39,861 bases of DNA from Vicinamibacteria bacterium (GTDB lineage: Bacteria > Acidobacteriota > Vicinamibacteria > Fen-336 > JAGNNV01). The notes below the pieces were generated by a model, which was not told the DNA's origin, made no database searches, and saw nothing but the letters and a program-made list of their open reading frames with translations. Where the stretch lies: contig JAIBCN010000082.1 of the NCBI GenBank assembly GCA_019694155.1, forward strand, positions 1-39,861. Direction: 5' to 3'. Below, piece after piece: positions 1-7,962 of this stretch. Every line of letters starts with the position of its first letter. The stretch's first letter is position 1. The position numbers and the translations under genes were made by a program.

Positions 1-38
1 CGCGCCCGGACCCGGCGAGGGCCGCGAGCGGGAGGGTT

Positions 39-1295
39 CTAACCCGCCTTTTCGATCACCATGATCGGTTTTTCGCCGGAGACAACGACTTCGCGCGTGA
101 TCACGCATTCCTTCACCTTCTTCAGGGAAGGAAGCTCGTACATGAGGTCGAGCATGAGGTCTTCGAGAATCATCCGGAGGCCCCGGGCCCCGATCTTTCG
201 CTCGATGGCGAGATCCGCGATCGCGAGCATGGCGTCATCGGTGAAGCGGAGCTTCACGCCCTCGTACTCGAACATCCGCTGGTATTGCTTGATGATGGCG
301 TTGCGCGGCGTGGTGAGGATGTCGATGAGGGCGCGCTGGTCGAGGTCGTGCAGGGTTGCCACCACGGGGAGGCGGCCGATGAACTCGGGGATGAGGCCGT
401 AGCGGATGAGGTCCTGGGGCAGGACCTTCTGCAGCAAGGCCTGCTTCTCGACGTTCTTGGACTCGGCCTCGGCTTTCTGGCCCGCGCGGAAGCCCAGGGT
501 CTTGCGGCCGATCCGCCGCTCCACCACCTTTTCGAGGCCGACGAAAGCGCCGCCGCAGATGAACAGGATGTTGCTCGTATCGACCTGGTAGAACTCCTGG
601 TGCGGATGCTTGCGCCCGCCCTGAGGAGGCACGTTCGCGATGGTGCCTTCGAGGATCTTCAGGAGCGCCTGTTGCACTCCCTCGCCCGACACGTCGCGGG
701 TGATGGAGGGGTTTTCATCCTTCCGGGAGATCTTGTCGATCTCGTCGATGTAGATGATGCCCTCCTGGCACTTCTCAATGTCGCCGCCCGCGGCCTGGAG
801 GAGCTTGAGGATGATGTTCTCCACGTCCTCGCCCACGTACCCCGCCTCGGTGAGGGTGGTGGCGTCGACCATGGCGAAGGGCACGGCGAGCATGCGCGCG
901 AGCGTCTGGGCGAGGAGGGTCTTGCCCGTGCCCGTGGGCCCGATGAGGAGGATGTTCGCCTTCTGCAGCTCGACGTCGCCGCGGATCTTCTGCTTGGAGA
1001 TCTGGAGCCGCTTGTAGTGGTTGTGGACGGCCACCGCGAGCTTCTTCTTGGCCATGTCCTGGCCGATGACGTAGTCGTCGAGGAATTTCTTGACGTCGTG
1101 CGGAGCGGCGAGATTGCCCTTGGCCTTGGGGGTCGGGGTCTTCTTGTCGTCCGCGATGATGTCGTTGCAGACCTCGACGCACTCGTCGCAGATGAAGACG
1201 GTGGGCCCGGCGATCAGCTTCCGGACGTCGCCCTGGTCCTTGTTACAGAACGAGCAGCGCAGCGTCTCGCCGTCGTTTCTCTTCATCGTCGTCAT
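39..1295 (-). CDS. clpX: ATP-dependent Clp protease ATP-binding subunit ClpX
   Basis: ClpX is the AAA+ unfoldase that recognises tagged substrates and feeds them into the ClpP chamber in the cytoplasm. The 418-residue product has the N-terminal zinc-binding domain with Cys14, Cys17, Cys36 and Cys39. It has Walker A GPTGTGKT (119-126), pore loop GYVG (about 152-155), Walker B IIYIDEID (180-187), a second pore loop around [11 protein letters not shown] and a sensor-2 GARGLR motif. The ClpP-docking tripeptide is LGF (267-269), where IGF is the commonest form. Length is normal for the family. It lies 31 bp downstream of clpP in the same direction, completing a tig-clpP-clpX operon. An internal ATG three codons in is an equally possible start. 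Confidence 0.97.
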   Translation of the reverse strand: MTTMKRNDGETLRCSFCNKDQGDVRKLIAGPTVFICDECVEVCNDIIADDKKTPTPKAKGNLAAPHDVKKFLDDYVIGQDMAKKKLAVAVHNHYKRLQISKQKIRGDVELQKANILLIGPTGTGKTLLAQTLARMLAVPFAMVDATTLTEAGYVGEDVENIILKLLQAAGGDIEKCQEGIIYIDEIDKISRKDENPSITRDVSGEGVQQALLKILEGTIANVPPQGGRKHPHQEFYQVDTSNILFICGGAFVGLEKVVERRIGRKTLGFRAGQKAEAESKNVEKQALLQKVLPQDLIRYGLIPEFIGRLPVVATLHDLDQRALIDILTTPRNAIIKQYQRMFEYEGVKLRFTDDAMLAIADLAIERKIGARGLRMILEDLMLDLMYELPSLKKVKECVITREVVVSGEKPIMVIEKAG

Positions 1296-1326
1296 GCGCT
1301 TGGGGGTACCCCTCGAGCCCGCGGGC

Positions 1327-1938
1327 TCAGGCTTTTTCCTTCTCTCGCTTGGCGATCACCTGGTCGATGATGCCGTATTCGACGGCCTGGGTGGCGCCCA
1401 TGATGAAATCGCGGTCGGTGTCGGTGGCGATCTTATCGACGGGCTGGCCGGTGTGGGAGGCCAGGATCTCGTTCAGGGTGTCCTTCATGCGCAGGATCTC
1501 CTTCGCCTGGATGGCGATGTCGGAGGCCTGGCCCTGGGTGCCGCCGAGCGGCTGGTGGATCAGGATACGGGCGTTGGGGAGGGCGCAGCGCTTGCCCTTG
1601 GTGCCCGCGGCGAGGAGGACGGCGCCGAAGGAGGCGGCCTGTCCCACGCAGATCGTCTGGATGTCCGGCTTGATCAGCTGCATGGTGTCGTAGATGGCCA
1701 TGCCCGCGGTGACGACACCGCCCGGAGAGTTGATGTAAAGGTGGATGTCCTTCTCGGGATCCTCCGCCTCCAGGAACAGGAGCTGAGCGATGACCAGGTT
1801 CGCGACCGCATCGTCGATCGGGGTGCCGATGAAGATGATGTTGTCCTTGAGGAGGCGCGAGAAGATGTCGTAGGCGCGCTCCCCGCGGGCGGTCTGCTCG
1901 ACCACCATGGGCACGAGCATGGCGTGGGTGTCCCTCAT
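1327..1938 (-). CDS. clpP: ATP-dependent Clp protease proteolytic subunit ClpP
   Basis: ClpP is the self-compartmentalising serine peptidase that degrades proteins delivered by ClpX. The product is 203 residues, the normal length. The catalytic triad can be placed at Ser103 (GQAAS), His128 (LIHQPLGG) and Asp177 (DTDRDF). The N-terminal [18 protein letters not shown] block is typical of the mature protein. The ATG overlaps the tig stop codon in an ATGA arrangement (1935-1938), so translation is probably coupled to trigger factor. clpX follows after 31 bp. Confidence 0.97.
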   Translation of the reverse strand: MRDTHAMLVPMVVEQTARGERAYDIFSRLLKDNIIFIGTPIDDAVANLVIAQLLFLEAEDPEKDIHLYINSPGGVVTAGMAIYDTMQLIKPDIQTICVGQAASFGAVLLAAGTKGKRCALPNARILIHQPLGGTQGQASDIAIQAKEILRMKDTLNEILASHTGQPVDKIATDTDRDFIMGATQAVEYGIIDQVIAKREKEKA

Positions 1939-3206
1939 TCGAAGTTCACTCTAGCAGCGGCCCGGATCATGTCAATAATGCGGCGGTCCCTCGCCTGAGC
2001 GGTCAGACGGGCCCTCTGGTCGGCATCCAGCCGGCCGGAGATGGCCTGCTCGCTCGTGCGGGCCCGGGCGGCCAGGCGCTTGATCTGGTCCTGGACGTCC
2101 GCTTCGGTGGCTTCGATCTTCTCCGCCTTCCCGATGGCATCGAGGAGGATCTCGAGCTTCACCTGCTTCTCGGCGCCGTCCTTCTGCTCGGCCGCGATCT
2201 TCTCCCAATCGAGTTTCACCTTCTGGAGGTCGATGCCCTGCTGCTGGAGATTCTCGGCGAAGCGGCGGGTGCGGGCCTCGACCTGCTCCTCGACCAGGCT
2301 CTGGGGGATGTCGAAGGTGGCCATGTCCGCGAGCTTGTTCAGGACGGCGTCCTCGACGGCCACGTCCTCGTTGTGCTTGAGGGCGCGTTCGATGCGTTCG
2401 CGGACACTGGTCTCCAGAGCGGCGAAGTTGTCGAAGTTGAGGTCCTTGGCGAACTCGTCGTCCTTCGCGGGGAGAGCCTTCACCTTGATGGCGCGGACGA
2501 CGACGTGGTAGTCCACGGTGCGGACGATGGGGGAGTTCTTGTCCTCGTTCTCGTGTTCGACGGCGCGGACGTCCTTGGCGTCGCCCACGTTGATCCCGAC
2601 CAGGGCTTCGTTGAGCTCCTCGTGGTTGCCGGAATGACCGACCTCGATGAGGGTCTCCTCGCGCTTGCGGGCCTCGCCGGTGGAGTGGTCGGTGATCTCG
2701 ATGTCGACCTCGACGAAATCCCCCTTCTGAGCGGCGCGGTCGGGCGCGGGCTCGAAACGGGCGGAGGCATCGCGGAGGCGGTCGATCTCGGTATCGAGCA
2801 TGGCCTGAGTCGCCGTTTCCTTCTTGACCGAAACCTCGATGCCGCGGAAGGCGGGGATCCTGACCTCGGGCAGGATGTCGAAGGTTACCCGGAACTTGAG
2901 CGAACCCTCGGGCCCAAGCTCGACCTTGTCGAGCTTGGGGGAAGCCACCGGTCGGAGGTTGTGGGTCTCGAGTTCCTTCGGCAGGAACTGGTTGGCGATG
3001 GCTTCTACGGCGTCGCGCTCGACATCCTCCTTGAACTGCCGCTTCACGACAGTGAGGGGAACCTTCCCCGGCCGGAACCCGGGGATCTGGGCGCGCTTCG
3101 CGATGTCCTTGGCGCGCTTGTCGATCTCCTTCGTGACGACTTCCTTGTCGATGTCGAAGTCAATCGCCTTGCGAACGGAGTTTTCGGAGGTGAGTTCAGC
3201 TTTCAA
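1935..3206 (-). CDS. tig: Trigger factor (ribosome-associated chaperone), TTG start
   Basis: Trigger factor binds ribosomal protein L23 at the exit tunnel and shields nascent chains. From the chosen start the product is 423 residues, matching the usual size of about 430. Visible domains are the ribosome-binding tail with GFRPGKVP (43-50), a FKBP-like PPIase region (about 160-240) and the helical C-terminal arms. The reading frame stays open for 102 more codons upstream, but that stretch would overlap the opposite-strand tRNA-Leu and is low-complexity and basic. A TTG at 3206, directly before the family-typical N-terminus KAELTSENS, is therefore preferred, although its Shine-Dalgarno (AAGAGAG) is weak. 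The PPIase domain diverges from the canonical aromatic pocket, so isomerase activity is uncertain. Confidence 0.93.
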   Translation of the reverse strand: MKAELTSENSVRKAIDFDIDKEVVTKEIDKRAKDIAKRAQIPGFRPGKVPLTVVKRQFKEDVERDAVEAIANQFLPKELETHNLRPVASPKLDKVELGPEGSLKFRVTFDILPEVRIPAFRGIEVSVKKETATQAMLDTEIDRLRDASARFEPAPDRAAQKGDFVEVDIEITDHSTGEARKREETLIEVGHSGNHEELNEALVGINVGDAKDVRAVEHENEDKNSPIVRTVDYHVVVRAIKVKALPAKDDEFAKDLNFDNFAALETSVRERIERALKHNEDVAVEDAVLNKLADMATFDIPQSLVEEQVEARTRRFAENLQQQGIDLQKVKLDWEKIAAEQKDGAEKQVKLEILLDAIGKAEKIEATEADVQDQIKRLAARARTSEQAISGRLDADQRARLTAQARDRRIIDMIRAAARVNFE

Positions 3207-3427
3207 GGTTTCTCTCTTGCTAGGAAGTTCGGCCTCGCGACAACGCGAAGCGAGGGGCTGCTTTCGTGATCTTGGGGCTTCTGAGCGTCGTATGTGTCGC
3301 GAGCGACGGGGCTTGGTCCCGGTTTGATCGCGCTCAGGAGGGCGCCTGCGGCATTCTACGCGGTCGCGCCCCGAAGCCGAACCTCGCCGGAGCGCAGGGA
3401 CAGGGGCGATAAACTCAACACCCACGC
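3207..3427. promoter_or_regulatory. Divergent control region between tig operon and tRNA-Leu
   Basis: This 221-bp gap separates the minus-strand tig-clpP-clpX operon from the plus-strand tRNA-Leu. On the minus strand a TAGAAT hexamer (plus coordinates 3353-3358) resembles a sigma-70 -10 box, but no good -35 box pairs with it. On the plus strand GATAAA (3408-3413) lies 14 bases before the tRNA and could be its -10 box. These are pattern matches only. I see no heat-shock sigma consensus. Confidence 0.3.
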
Positions 3428-3511
3428 GCGGGCGTGGCGAAATGGCAGACGCGCGGGTCTTAGAAGCCCGTGGAGAAATCCTTGGGGGTTCGAGTCCCTC
3501 CGCCCGCACCA
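3428..3511 (+). tRNA. tRNA-Leu (anticodon UAG)
   Basis: A complete cloverleaf can be drawn. The acceptor stem is GCGGGCG (3428-3434) pairing with CGCCCGC (3501-3507), followed by discriminator A and an encoded CCA (3509-3511). The anticodon stem CGGGT/GCCCG encloses the loop CTTAGAA, giving anticodon TAG (UAG in the RNA), which reads leucine CUN codons. A long variable arm, typical of leucine tRNAs, precedes the T arm GGGGG-TTCGAGT-CCCTC. The last 19 bases plus flank are repeated 73 bp downstream. Confidence 0.96.
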
Positions 3512-3622
3512 CCGAAACGGGCGCCGGGCGCCCAATGACGCCCGCGTCGCTTCTCGACGGCGGTCAGTCCCTCCGCCCGCACCACCGAAACGAAAGCCGG
3601 GCGACCGATGACGCCCGCGTCG
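3493..3622 (+). repeat. Tandem duplication of the tRNA-Leu 3' end and its flank
   Basis: Two near-identical 57-bp units lie at 3493-3549 and 3566-3622, offset by exactly 73 bp. Each begins with the T-arm and acceptor 3' half of tRNA-Leu through CCA, continues with CCACCGAAACG and ends with ATGACGCCCGCGTCG. They differ only at a few bases in the middle (GGGCG versus GAAAG, CGCCCA versus CGACCG). The second unit carries no 5' half, so it is not a functional tRNA. This looks like a local duplication or a scar of integration at the tRNA 3' end. No integrase gene is present in the window. Confidence 0.85.
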
Positions 3623-3635
3623 AGATACGCCCCGC

Positions 3636-3683
3636 CGTCATTGCGAGGCCCCGGTTCGTTCGTGTCGGGCCGAAGCAATCTCG
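3636..3683 (+). repeat. Dispersed palindromic repeat, copy A
   Basis: The element starts with CGTCATTGCGAGG and ends with CCGAAGCAATCTCG, separated by a short GC-rich spacer. The same ends recur at 4201-4245, 5780-5828 and 22139-22185. It is intergenic, 25 bp beyond the stop of the 129-residue membrane protein gene. From memory, CGTCATTGCGAG...CGAAGCAATC sequences occur between genes in several unrelated bacteria, so I treat this as a REP/MITE-like element. No coding potential is visible. Confidence 0.8.
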
Positions 3684-3707
3684 CGGCTCGTTCGGGGCCA
3701 GCGGTGC

Positions 3708-4097
3708 TCAAGCCCGCCTTGGGCCTTTGAGCAGGTACGCGAGAAACACCAGGACCATCAACGAATCCACAACCACCGCCACCCCGGCTTGGTGAGCCAG
3801 AAACCGGTTTCCGTTCGACAGGACCAGCAAGATGAACACCGTCTTGCTCAGGCCTGCGACGCTCAGGGCGAGCCTGCGGGATCCTGCATCGAAGGCGCCA
3901 TAGACCAGCATCGCGCCGACCAGAGCGATCAGCGCGCCCCAGTTCCTCGTCAGCAGAAGCGCGAGCGGGCCGCTGAGCGTCTCTCCGAAGTTGGAGCGGA
4001 GCGCCCCCTCTGGGTCGATCGCGGCGTAGATCATCGTGAACGTGAGGGTGCCCGAGACGAGCATGATCCACTTGATGTTGGCGATGATCCAGGCCAT
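3708..4097 (-). CDS. Small four-helix membrane protein of unknown function
   Basis: The 129-residue product has four hydrophobic segments at about residues 7-25, 54-70, 77-95 and 104-123, with a conserved-looking NGNRFL turn between helices 3 and 4. It is predicted to be an inner-membrane protein. I do not recognise a family with known function. It is the last of three minus-strand genes but is separated from the upstream one by 178 bp containing a palindromic repeat, so it probably has its own transcript. Inverted copies of the repeat flank it (3636-3683 and 4201-4245). Confidence 0.75.
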   Translation of the reverse strand: MAWIIANIKWIMLVSGTLTFTMIYAAIDPEGALRSNFGETLSGPLALLLTRNWGALIALVGAMLVYGAFDAGSRRLALSVAGLSKTVFILLVLSNGNRFLAHQAGVAVVVDSLMVLVFLAYLLKGPRRA

Positions 4098-4200
4098 AGC
4101 AGTCCTCCAGCGCCCTTCGAGATCCGCGGTGGCCGAAAACTACACAAGAAGGCCGGGGCCCGCAACCCGTCGCGCGGGCCATCCGTCGCCGACCCTTGCG

Positions 4201-4245
4201 GGATTGCTTCGGCCCTGGCAAAACGGCACGGGCCTCGCAATGACG
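4201..4245 (-). repeat. Dispersed palindromic repeat, copy B
   Basis: Read on the minus strand it runs CGTCATTGCGAGGCCCG ... GGGCCGAAGCAATCC, matching copy A at both ends but with a different central spacer. It is inverted relative to copy A, and the two bracket the 129-residue membrane protein gene. Just beside it (about 4158-4180) is another GC-rich inverted repeat, GGCCCGC ... GCGGGCC. Confidence 0.78.
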
Positions 4246-4275
4246 TTGCGGTCGGGGCCTGCCGGCGTGCGGCCC

Positions 4276-4641
4276 TCAAACGGCGCGCCGATCCGACAGC
4301 GCCAGCATGCCCTTCACGATCCGGTACAGGAACCAGAGGGAGATGAGCGCCCAGGCGATCCATCCCGGCACGAGGAGCAGCAGCCAGAGCGGGAGGGTGA
4401 CGAGGTACAGCCCTCCGGCGATGAGGACGGACTTGAGGCGCCAGGAGTAGTGCGAGCCCTGATACGTACCGAGGGCGTCGCCCTGCATCACCATGTCCAT
4501 GATGAAGGCGACGATCAGCAGGAACACGCTGGCATGCAGGCCGGGCACCACGGCGGCGACGGCCACCACGAAGTGCAGCAGGTAGCTGACCCAGCTCACG
4601 GCATTCACGGTGTCGCTCGGATTTCTGGTCTGCGTTTCCAT
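4276..4641 (-). CDS. DUF4870/COG3671-like membrane protein
   Basis: The 121-residue product has about four membrane segments (13-33, 37-52, 72-91 and 93-110). The block GTYQGSHYSWRLKS followed by LPLWLLLLVPGWIAWALISL resembles small uncharacterised bacterial membrane proteins that I associate with DUF4870/COG3671. The biochemical role is unknown. The frame is open further upstream, but that part is arginine/proline-rich and lacks family-like sequence, so the ATG before ETQTRNPSD was chosen. The SDH-type protease gene lies 80 bp upstream in the same direction. Confidence 0.78.
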   Translation of the reverse strand: METQTRNPSDTVNAVSWVSYLLHFVVAVAAVVPGLHASVFLLIVAFIMDMVMQGDALGTYQGSHYSWRLKSVLIAGGLYLVTLPLWLLLLVPGWIAWALISLWFLYRIVKGMLALSDRRAV

Positions 4642-4721
4642 GGCGGAACAATAGCCTCCACCGGGAATTACGCGAACGGCCGCGCGAATGTTCGCCCCCG
4701 CCGCGGGACGCCTGCGCCGGC

Positions 4722-5744
4722 CTACCGGATGTGGAACTTCGACTTGAGGAGCCTGCCGTTCCTCTTCTCGCAGAAGTACCAGGCCGACAGGTCGTTCAGC
4801 GGCACGAAGCGGCGCTCTTCCTTGCGGTAGTGCCAGTCCTTCTCCACCTGGTAGAAGACCTGGCGTCTCTGGCACTCGAGAATGTTGGTGATCTCGTTGT
4901 CGTGGTGATTGTCGGAGTCGTAGTCGGTGATCGCGCGCTGGCCCATCTCCGAATAGAGGAGATTGAGCTGCTGCAGGAAGCGGTCGGTCTCGGGATCGAG
5001 GTCCTTGATCTGAAGGCCCAGGCGCCGGGCTTCCCGGGCCGTGATCGGGTACTGGTGCGCGGGATACGAGGAGTTGAGCTCCCGGGCGATCCGCTCCGCC
5101 CGCTTCTCGTCCTTGAGGTGGTAGCTCAGGATCTCCTGGCAGAGCTTGCGCGAGAGGCTGCTCGCGCGGTCGAGCGCCCCGATGACCAGGGGATGAATGT
5201 ACTTGTACAGTTCCTGGTAGGGCGTGATGTTGCGGCCCTCGACGTGGGTGGCGTCGCGCCAGAGCTTGATCACCCGGTCCACCTCGTCGTTGCTGACCGC
5301 GACGAGGTTGTTGGTGTGATCGACGGGGGAGAGCTCGTGCTCGAGCGAGGTGTCGACCGCGGTGAGGTAGGAGAGCGGGCCCATGCCGATCTCATCCGCG
5401 CCCAGCGCGAACATGGTGGCCGCCGACGCGCAGTTCAGGGGAGCGAGGACGACCAGCCGCTTGCAGGAGCTGCGGAGAAGGTGAACCATGCGCAGCGAGG
5501 CCATGCCGCTCCCTCCGTCCGACTTGACGAAGAGAGTGATCGTTTCCTGGGGGCCGATCTCGCGCAGGACTTCGTGGAGGGCCATGACGTCGTTGTCGCA
5601 CACCGAGCCGGAGGTGGAGGTCCAGTAGGTGAGGAACGTGCCTTCGACGCGCTTGCCGATCTTCTCGAGGAGAGTCTGGGTCTTCTCGAAAAGGAGCGGG
5701 GGAGTCTTGATCTTGACCTTGGGGCGGCGGGCTCTGGTGGGCAT
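4722..5744 (-). CDS. Serine dehydrogenase-proteinase (SDH) family protein, ClpP/crotonase fold
   Basis: The 340-residue product resembles the SDH_sah family (PF01972), membrane- or cytosol-associated serine peptidases sharing the ClpP/SppA fold. Supporting blocks are FVKSDGGSGMASLRM (73-86, the oxyanion-strand region), LNCASAATMFALGADEIGMG with candidate nucleophile Ser107, and SPVDHTNNLVAVSNDEVDR (139-157). I cannot assign the general base. No signal peptide or membrane segment is obvious, so it probably acts in the cytoplasm. Its substrate is unknown. It sits 1.5 kb from the tig operon but is separated from it by the tRNA and repeats. Confidence 0.82.
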   Translation of the reverse strand: MPTRARRPKVKIKTPPLLFEKTQTLLEKIGKRVEGTFLTYWTSTSGSVCDNDVMALHEVLREIGPQETITLFVKSDGGSGMASLRMVHLLRSSCKRLVVLAPLNCASAATMFALGADEIGMGPLSYLTAVDTSLEHELSPVDHTNNLVAVSNDEVDRVIKLWRDATHVEGRNITPYQELYKYIHPLVIGALDRASSLSRKLCQEILSYHLKDEKRAERIARELNSSYPAHQYPITAREARRLGLQIKDLDPETDRFLQQLNLLYSEMGQRAITDYDSDNHHDNEITNILECQRRQVFYQVEKDWHYRKEERRFVPLNDLSAWYFCEKRNGRLLKSKFHIR

Positions 5745-5779
5745 GGGGGAGCCGGGTAATTTACCTCTAGTGGGGCGAG

Positions 5780-5828
5780 GAGGTTGCTTCGTCGGGCAGC
5801 CTGCGGCTGCCCTCCTCGCAATGACGAG
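5780..5828 (-). repeat. Dispersed palindromic repeat, copy C
   Basis: On the minus strand the ends are CGTCATTGCGAGGAGGG and CGACGAAGCAACCTC, matching the other copies. The centre is an extra perfect hairpin, GGGCAGCC-GCA-GGCTGCCC. The element occupies most of the 129-bp gap between the SRAP gene stop and the SDH protease start, so it could be transcribed between the two. Confidence 0.78.
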
Positions 5829-5873
5829 AGGTCCAAGGTGCTTGGCCGTGGCTCGTCGCCGCGCCAGAGGCTC

Positions 5874-6551
5874 TCAGAACAGGCTGCGCTGGCGTTCGGG
5901 TTCGGGGTCCGCGCGACGGATGTTCTCCGGAGTGTCGTTGCGCGCGTTGTTCACGGCCGGGCCCACCGGGTGCGAAGTCCACTGCGTGTGAGCGCCGTGC
6001 GCCATCACATCCATGACCGCCTTGGGATCGGCTGCCGGATCGAGCCACAGATCGAAATCCGGGGGAGCGACGATCATGGGCATCCGGTCGTGGATCGCCG
6101 TCACCGACTCCGAGGCCTCGGTGGTCAGGATGACCGCGGCCAGGTCAACGGCATCGCTCGTCGGCGGTGGACTGATGGCGATCCCGGCGAAGGCGAACGG
6201 CTTCGAGCCCGGCTGACGGAAATAGTGCCCCCGTCGCTTCGTGCCCTCCTTCGTCCACTCGAAGAATCCGTCCGCGGGCACCAGCACCCTCGAGGCCGAG
6301 AAGGCGCGGGCAAAGAGCGGCGAGGTGGCCACCGTCTCCGAACGCGCGTTGATGACGGGCCGGCCCTCCTTCGGATTGATCGCGCCCCAGAGCAGCGACT
6401 GCGCCGTGCGGCGGCCGCGGACGCCGCGGATGGTCACCACGCGTGTCTGCGGTGCGATGTTGTAGCGGGGGTCGTTCCATTCGGCGGCGTCTATTCCGAA
6501 GAGCGCGGCCAGGATTTCCGGAGGGGTTGCGAGAGTGAATCGGCCGCACAT
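5874..6551 (-). CDS. yedK: SRAP (HMCES/YedK) family abasic-site processing protein
   Basis: The family protects abasic sites in single-stranded DNA by forming a thiazolidine crosslink through Cys2. The 225-residue product starts MCGRFTL, so Cys2 is present after Met removal. The other signature residues are visible: YNIAPQ (30-35), Asn68 in INARSE, Glu98 in GFFEW and His154 in IHDRMP. These correspond to the E. coli YedK active site. The annotation 'SOS response-associated peptidase' is common for the family. It is divergent from ispH with 81 bp between the starts. I see no clear LexA box there. Confidence 0.93.
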   Translation of the reverse strand: MCGRFTLATPPEILAALFGIDAAEWNDPRYNIAPQTRVVTIRGVRGRRTAQSLLWGAINPKEGRPVINARSETVATSPLFARAFSASRVLVPADGFFEWTKEGTKRRGHYFRQPGSKPFAFAGIAISPPPTSDAVDLAAVILTTEASESVTAIHDRMPMIVAPPDFDLWLDPAADPKAVMDVMAHGAHTQWTSHPVGPAVNNARNDTPENIRRADPEPERQRSLF

Positions 6552-6632
6552 GGTCCCGAATTATCGACCCGACGCCGCGCGACGCCGTTACCGGATCACG
6601 ACCTCCCGCGCCGCCTTGCTAACCTCTCCTCG

Positions 6633-7880
6633 GTGCAGACCTACTTCCAGAAGGGCCTCGGACTCAAGGCCGAGGTGGCTCCCCTCCTCGACCAGGACTA
6701 CGGGAGCAATGTCATCGCGCGGCTCCGCGAACTCGGCTACGCCGCGGAAGCGGGGGGCCTGACCATCCGCCTGGCCCGTGAATTCGGGTTCTGCTACGGG
6801 GTGGACCGGGCCATCGAGTACGCCTATGAGGCGAAGCGCCGATTCCCGGAGCGGCGGCTGTTCCTCTCGGGCGAGATCATCCACAACCCGTCGGTGAACC
6901 AGAACCTGCGGGACATGGGGTTCACGATCCTGGAGGACGGGCGCGACCCGCAGAAGCGATACGCCCCGGTGGCGGCGGAGGACGTGGTGGTGCTGCCGGC
7001 CTTCGGCGTCACCGTCGAGGAGATGAAGCATCTTCGAGCCATCGGCGCCGTGCTCGTCGACACCACGTGCGGCAGCGTTCTGAACGTGTGGAAGAACGTC
7101 TCGAAATACGCCCGCGACGGCTTCACGGTGGTGATTCACGGGAAGCACTACCACGAGGAGACGCGCGCCACCGCCTCGCAGGCCCTCTTGCACAAGGGAG
7201 GCGCCTACCTGTGCGTGCGCGACGAGAGTGAGACCGAGGTCGTTTGCGACTTCGTGCGCGGGCGAGTGGGCCGTGAGGCCTTCCTCGCGAGCTTCGCTCC
7301 CGCGGTGAGCGAGGGCTTCGATCCCGCCGTCCACCTCGAACGCATCGGCCTCGCCAACCAGACCACCATGCTCATGAGCGAGAGCCTGAAGGTGCAGGAA
7401 CTGCTCCGGCGGGTCTATCTCGAGCGCTACGGCGAGGCCGGACTCGCCGAACGGTTCCGCTCGTTCGACACCATCTGCTCGGCCACCCAGGACCGGCAGG
7501 ATGCGGTGCTCCGGATGTTCGAGGAGACGCCCCCCGACGTCATGCTCGTGATCGGGGGCTACAACAGCAGCAACACCCAGGCCCTGGTGCGAATCTGCTC
7601 GGCGAAGTGCCCGACCTACTACGTCGAGTCGCCCGAGTGCATCGACTCCGGCACGGGAGCGCTCAGACATCGAGCCCTGGGCTCCGCGGTCTCAGAGACC
7701 GTCGAGGACTGGCTGCCGAAGGGAGCCCCAAACGTGACCCTTGGGGTGACCGCGGGGGCTTCGACTCCGGACAGCGTCGTGGCGAAGTCGATCGAGCGGA
7801 TTCTCGCGTCGCGCGGGGCCCGCGCTTCCGACCTTCGCGCCGTCGGCTCCCCGGCGGATCCGGGATCCGGGGTTTCCTGA
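6633..7880 (+). CDS. ispH: 4-hydroxy-3-methylbut-2-enyl diphosphate reductase, long form
   Basis: IspH is the last enzyme of the MEP isoprenoid pathway, reducing HMBPP to IPP and DMAPP with a 4Fe-4S cluster. The chosen GTG start gives 415 residues, the size of the long form known from cyanobacteria and some other phyla rather than the roughly 310 of E. coli. The three cluster cysteines are Cys54 (FGFCYGV), Cys146 (DTTCGS) and Cys282 (DTICSATQ). A long-form HGKHYHEETRATAS block is present. The frame is open far upstream, but that sequence is antisense to the SRAP gene. The GTG before QTYFQKGL is the best start by length, although its Shine-Dalgarno is weak. Confidence 0.93.
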   Translation: MQTYFQKGLGLKAEVAPLLDQDYGSNVIARLRELGYAAEAGGLTIRLAREFGFCYGVDRAIEYAYEAKRRFPERRLFLSGEIIHNPSVNQNLRDMGFTILEDGRDPQKRYAPVAAEDVVVLPAFGVTVEEMKHLRAIGAVLVDTTCGSVLNVWKNVSKYARDGFTVVIHGKHYHEETRATASQALLHKGGAYLCVRDESETEVVCDFVRGRVGREAFLASFAPAVSEGFDPAVHLERIGLANQTTMLMSESLKVQELLRRVYLERYGEAGLAERFRSFDTICSATQDRQDAVLRMFEETPPDVMLVIGGYNSSNTQALVRICSAKCPTYYVESPECIDSGTGALRHRALGSAVSETVEDWLPKGAPNVTLGVTAGASTPDSVVAKSIERILASRGARASDLRAVGSPADPGSGVS

Positions 7881-7949
7881 AACGCCGAACGGAAAGATCG
7901 AGCGTCCGGCTCCAAAGACAGCTAAAATCCCCGCTCCTGAATCACTATC

Positions 7950-7955
7950 GGAGGT
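7950..7955 (+). promoter_or_regulatory. Ribosome binding site fixing a TTG start
   Basis: A strong GGAGGT lies seven bases before the TTG at 7963. It decides the start of the nucleotide-sugar dehydrogenase, since no ATG or GTG is equally well placed. Confidence 0.8.
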
Positions 7956-7962
7956 CAATTCC

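Noticed and set aside
285..1370. Long plus-strand open frame antisense to clpX
   Set aside because: Shadow of a real gene in high-GC DNA; Val/Leu/Asp/Gly-rich with no family signature.
3207..3512. N-terminal extension of the trigger factor frame
   Set aside because: The extra 102 codons run through the opposite-strand tRNA-Leu and are low-complexity; the family N-terminus starts at the TTG at 3206.
5784..6632. Long N-terminal part of the ispH frame
   Set aside because: Antisense to the SRAP gene; IspH homology begins at the GTG at 6633.
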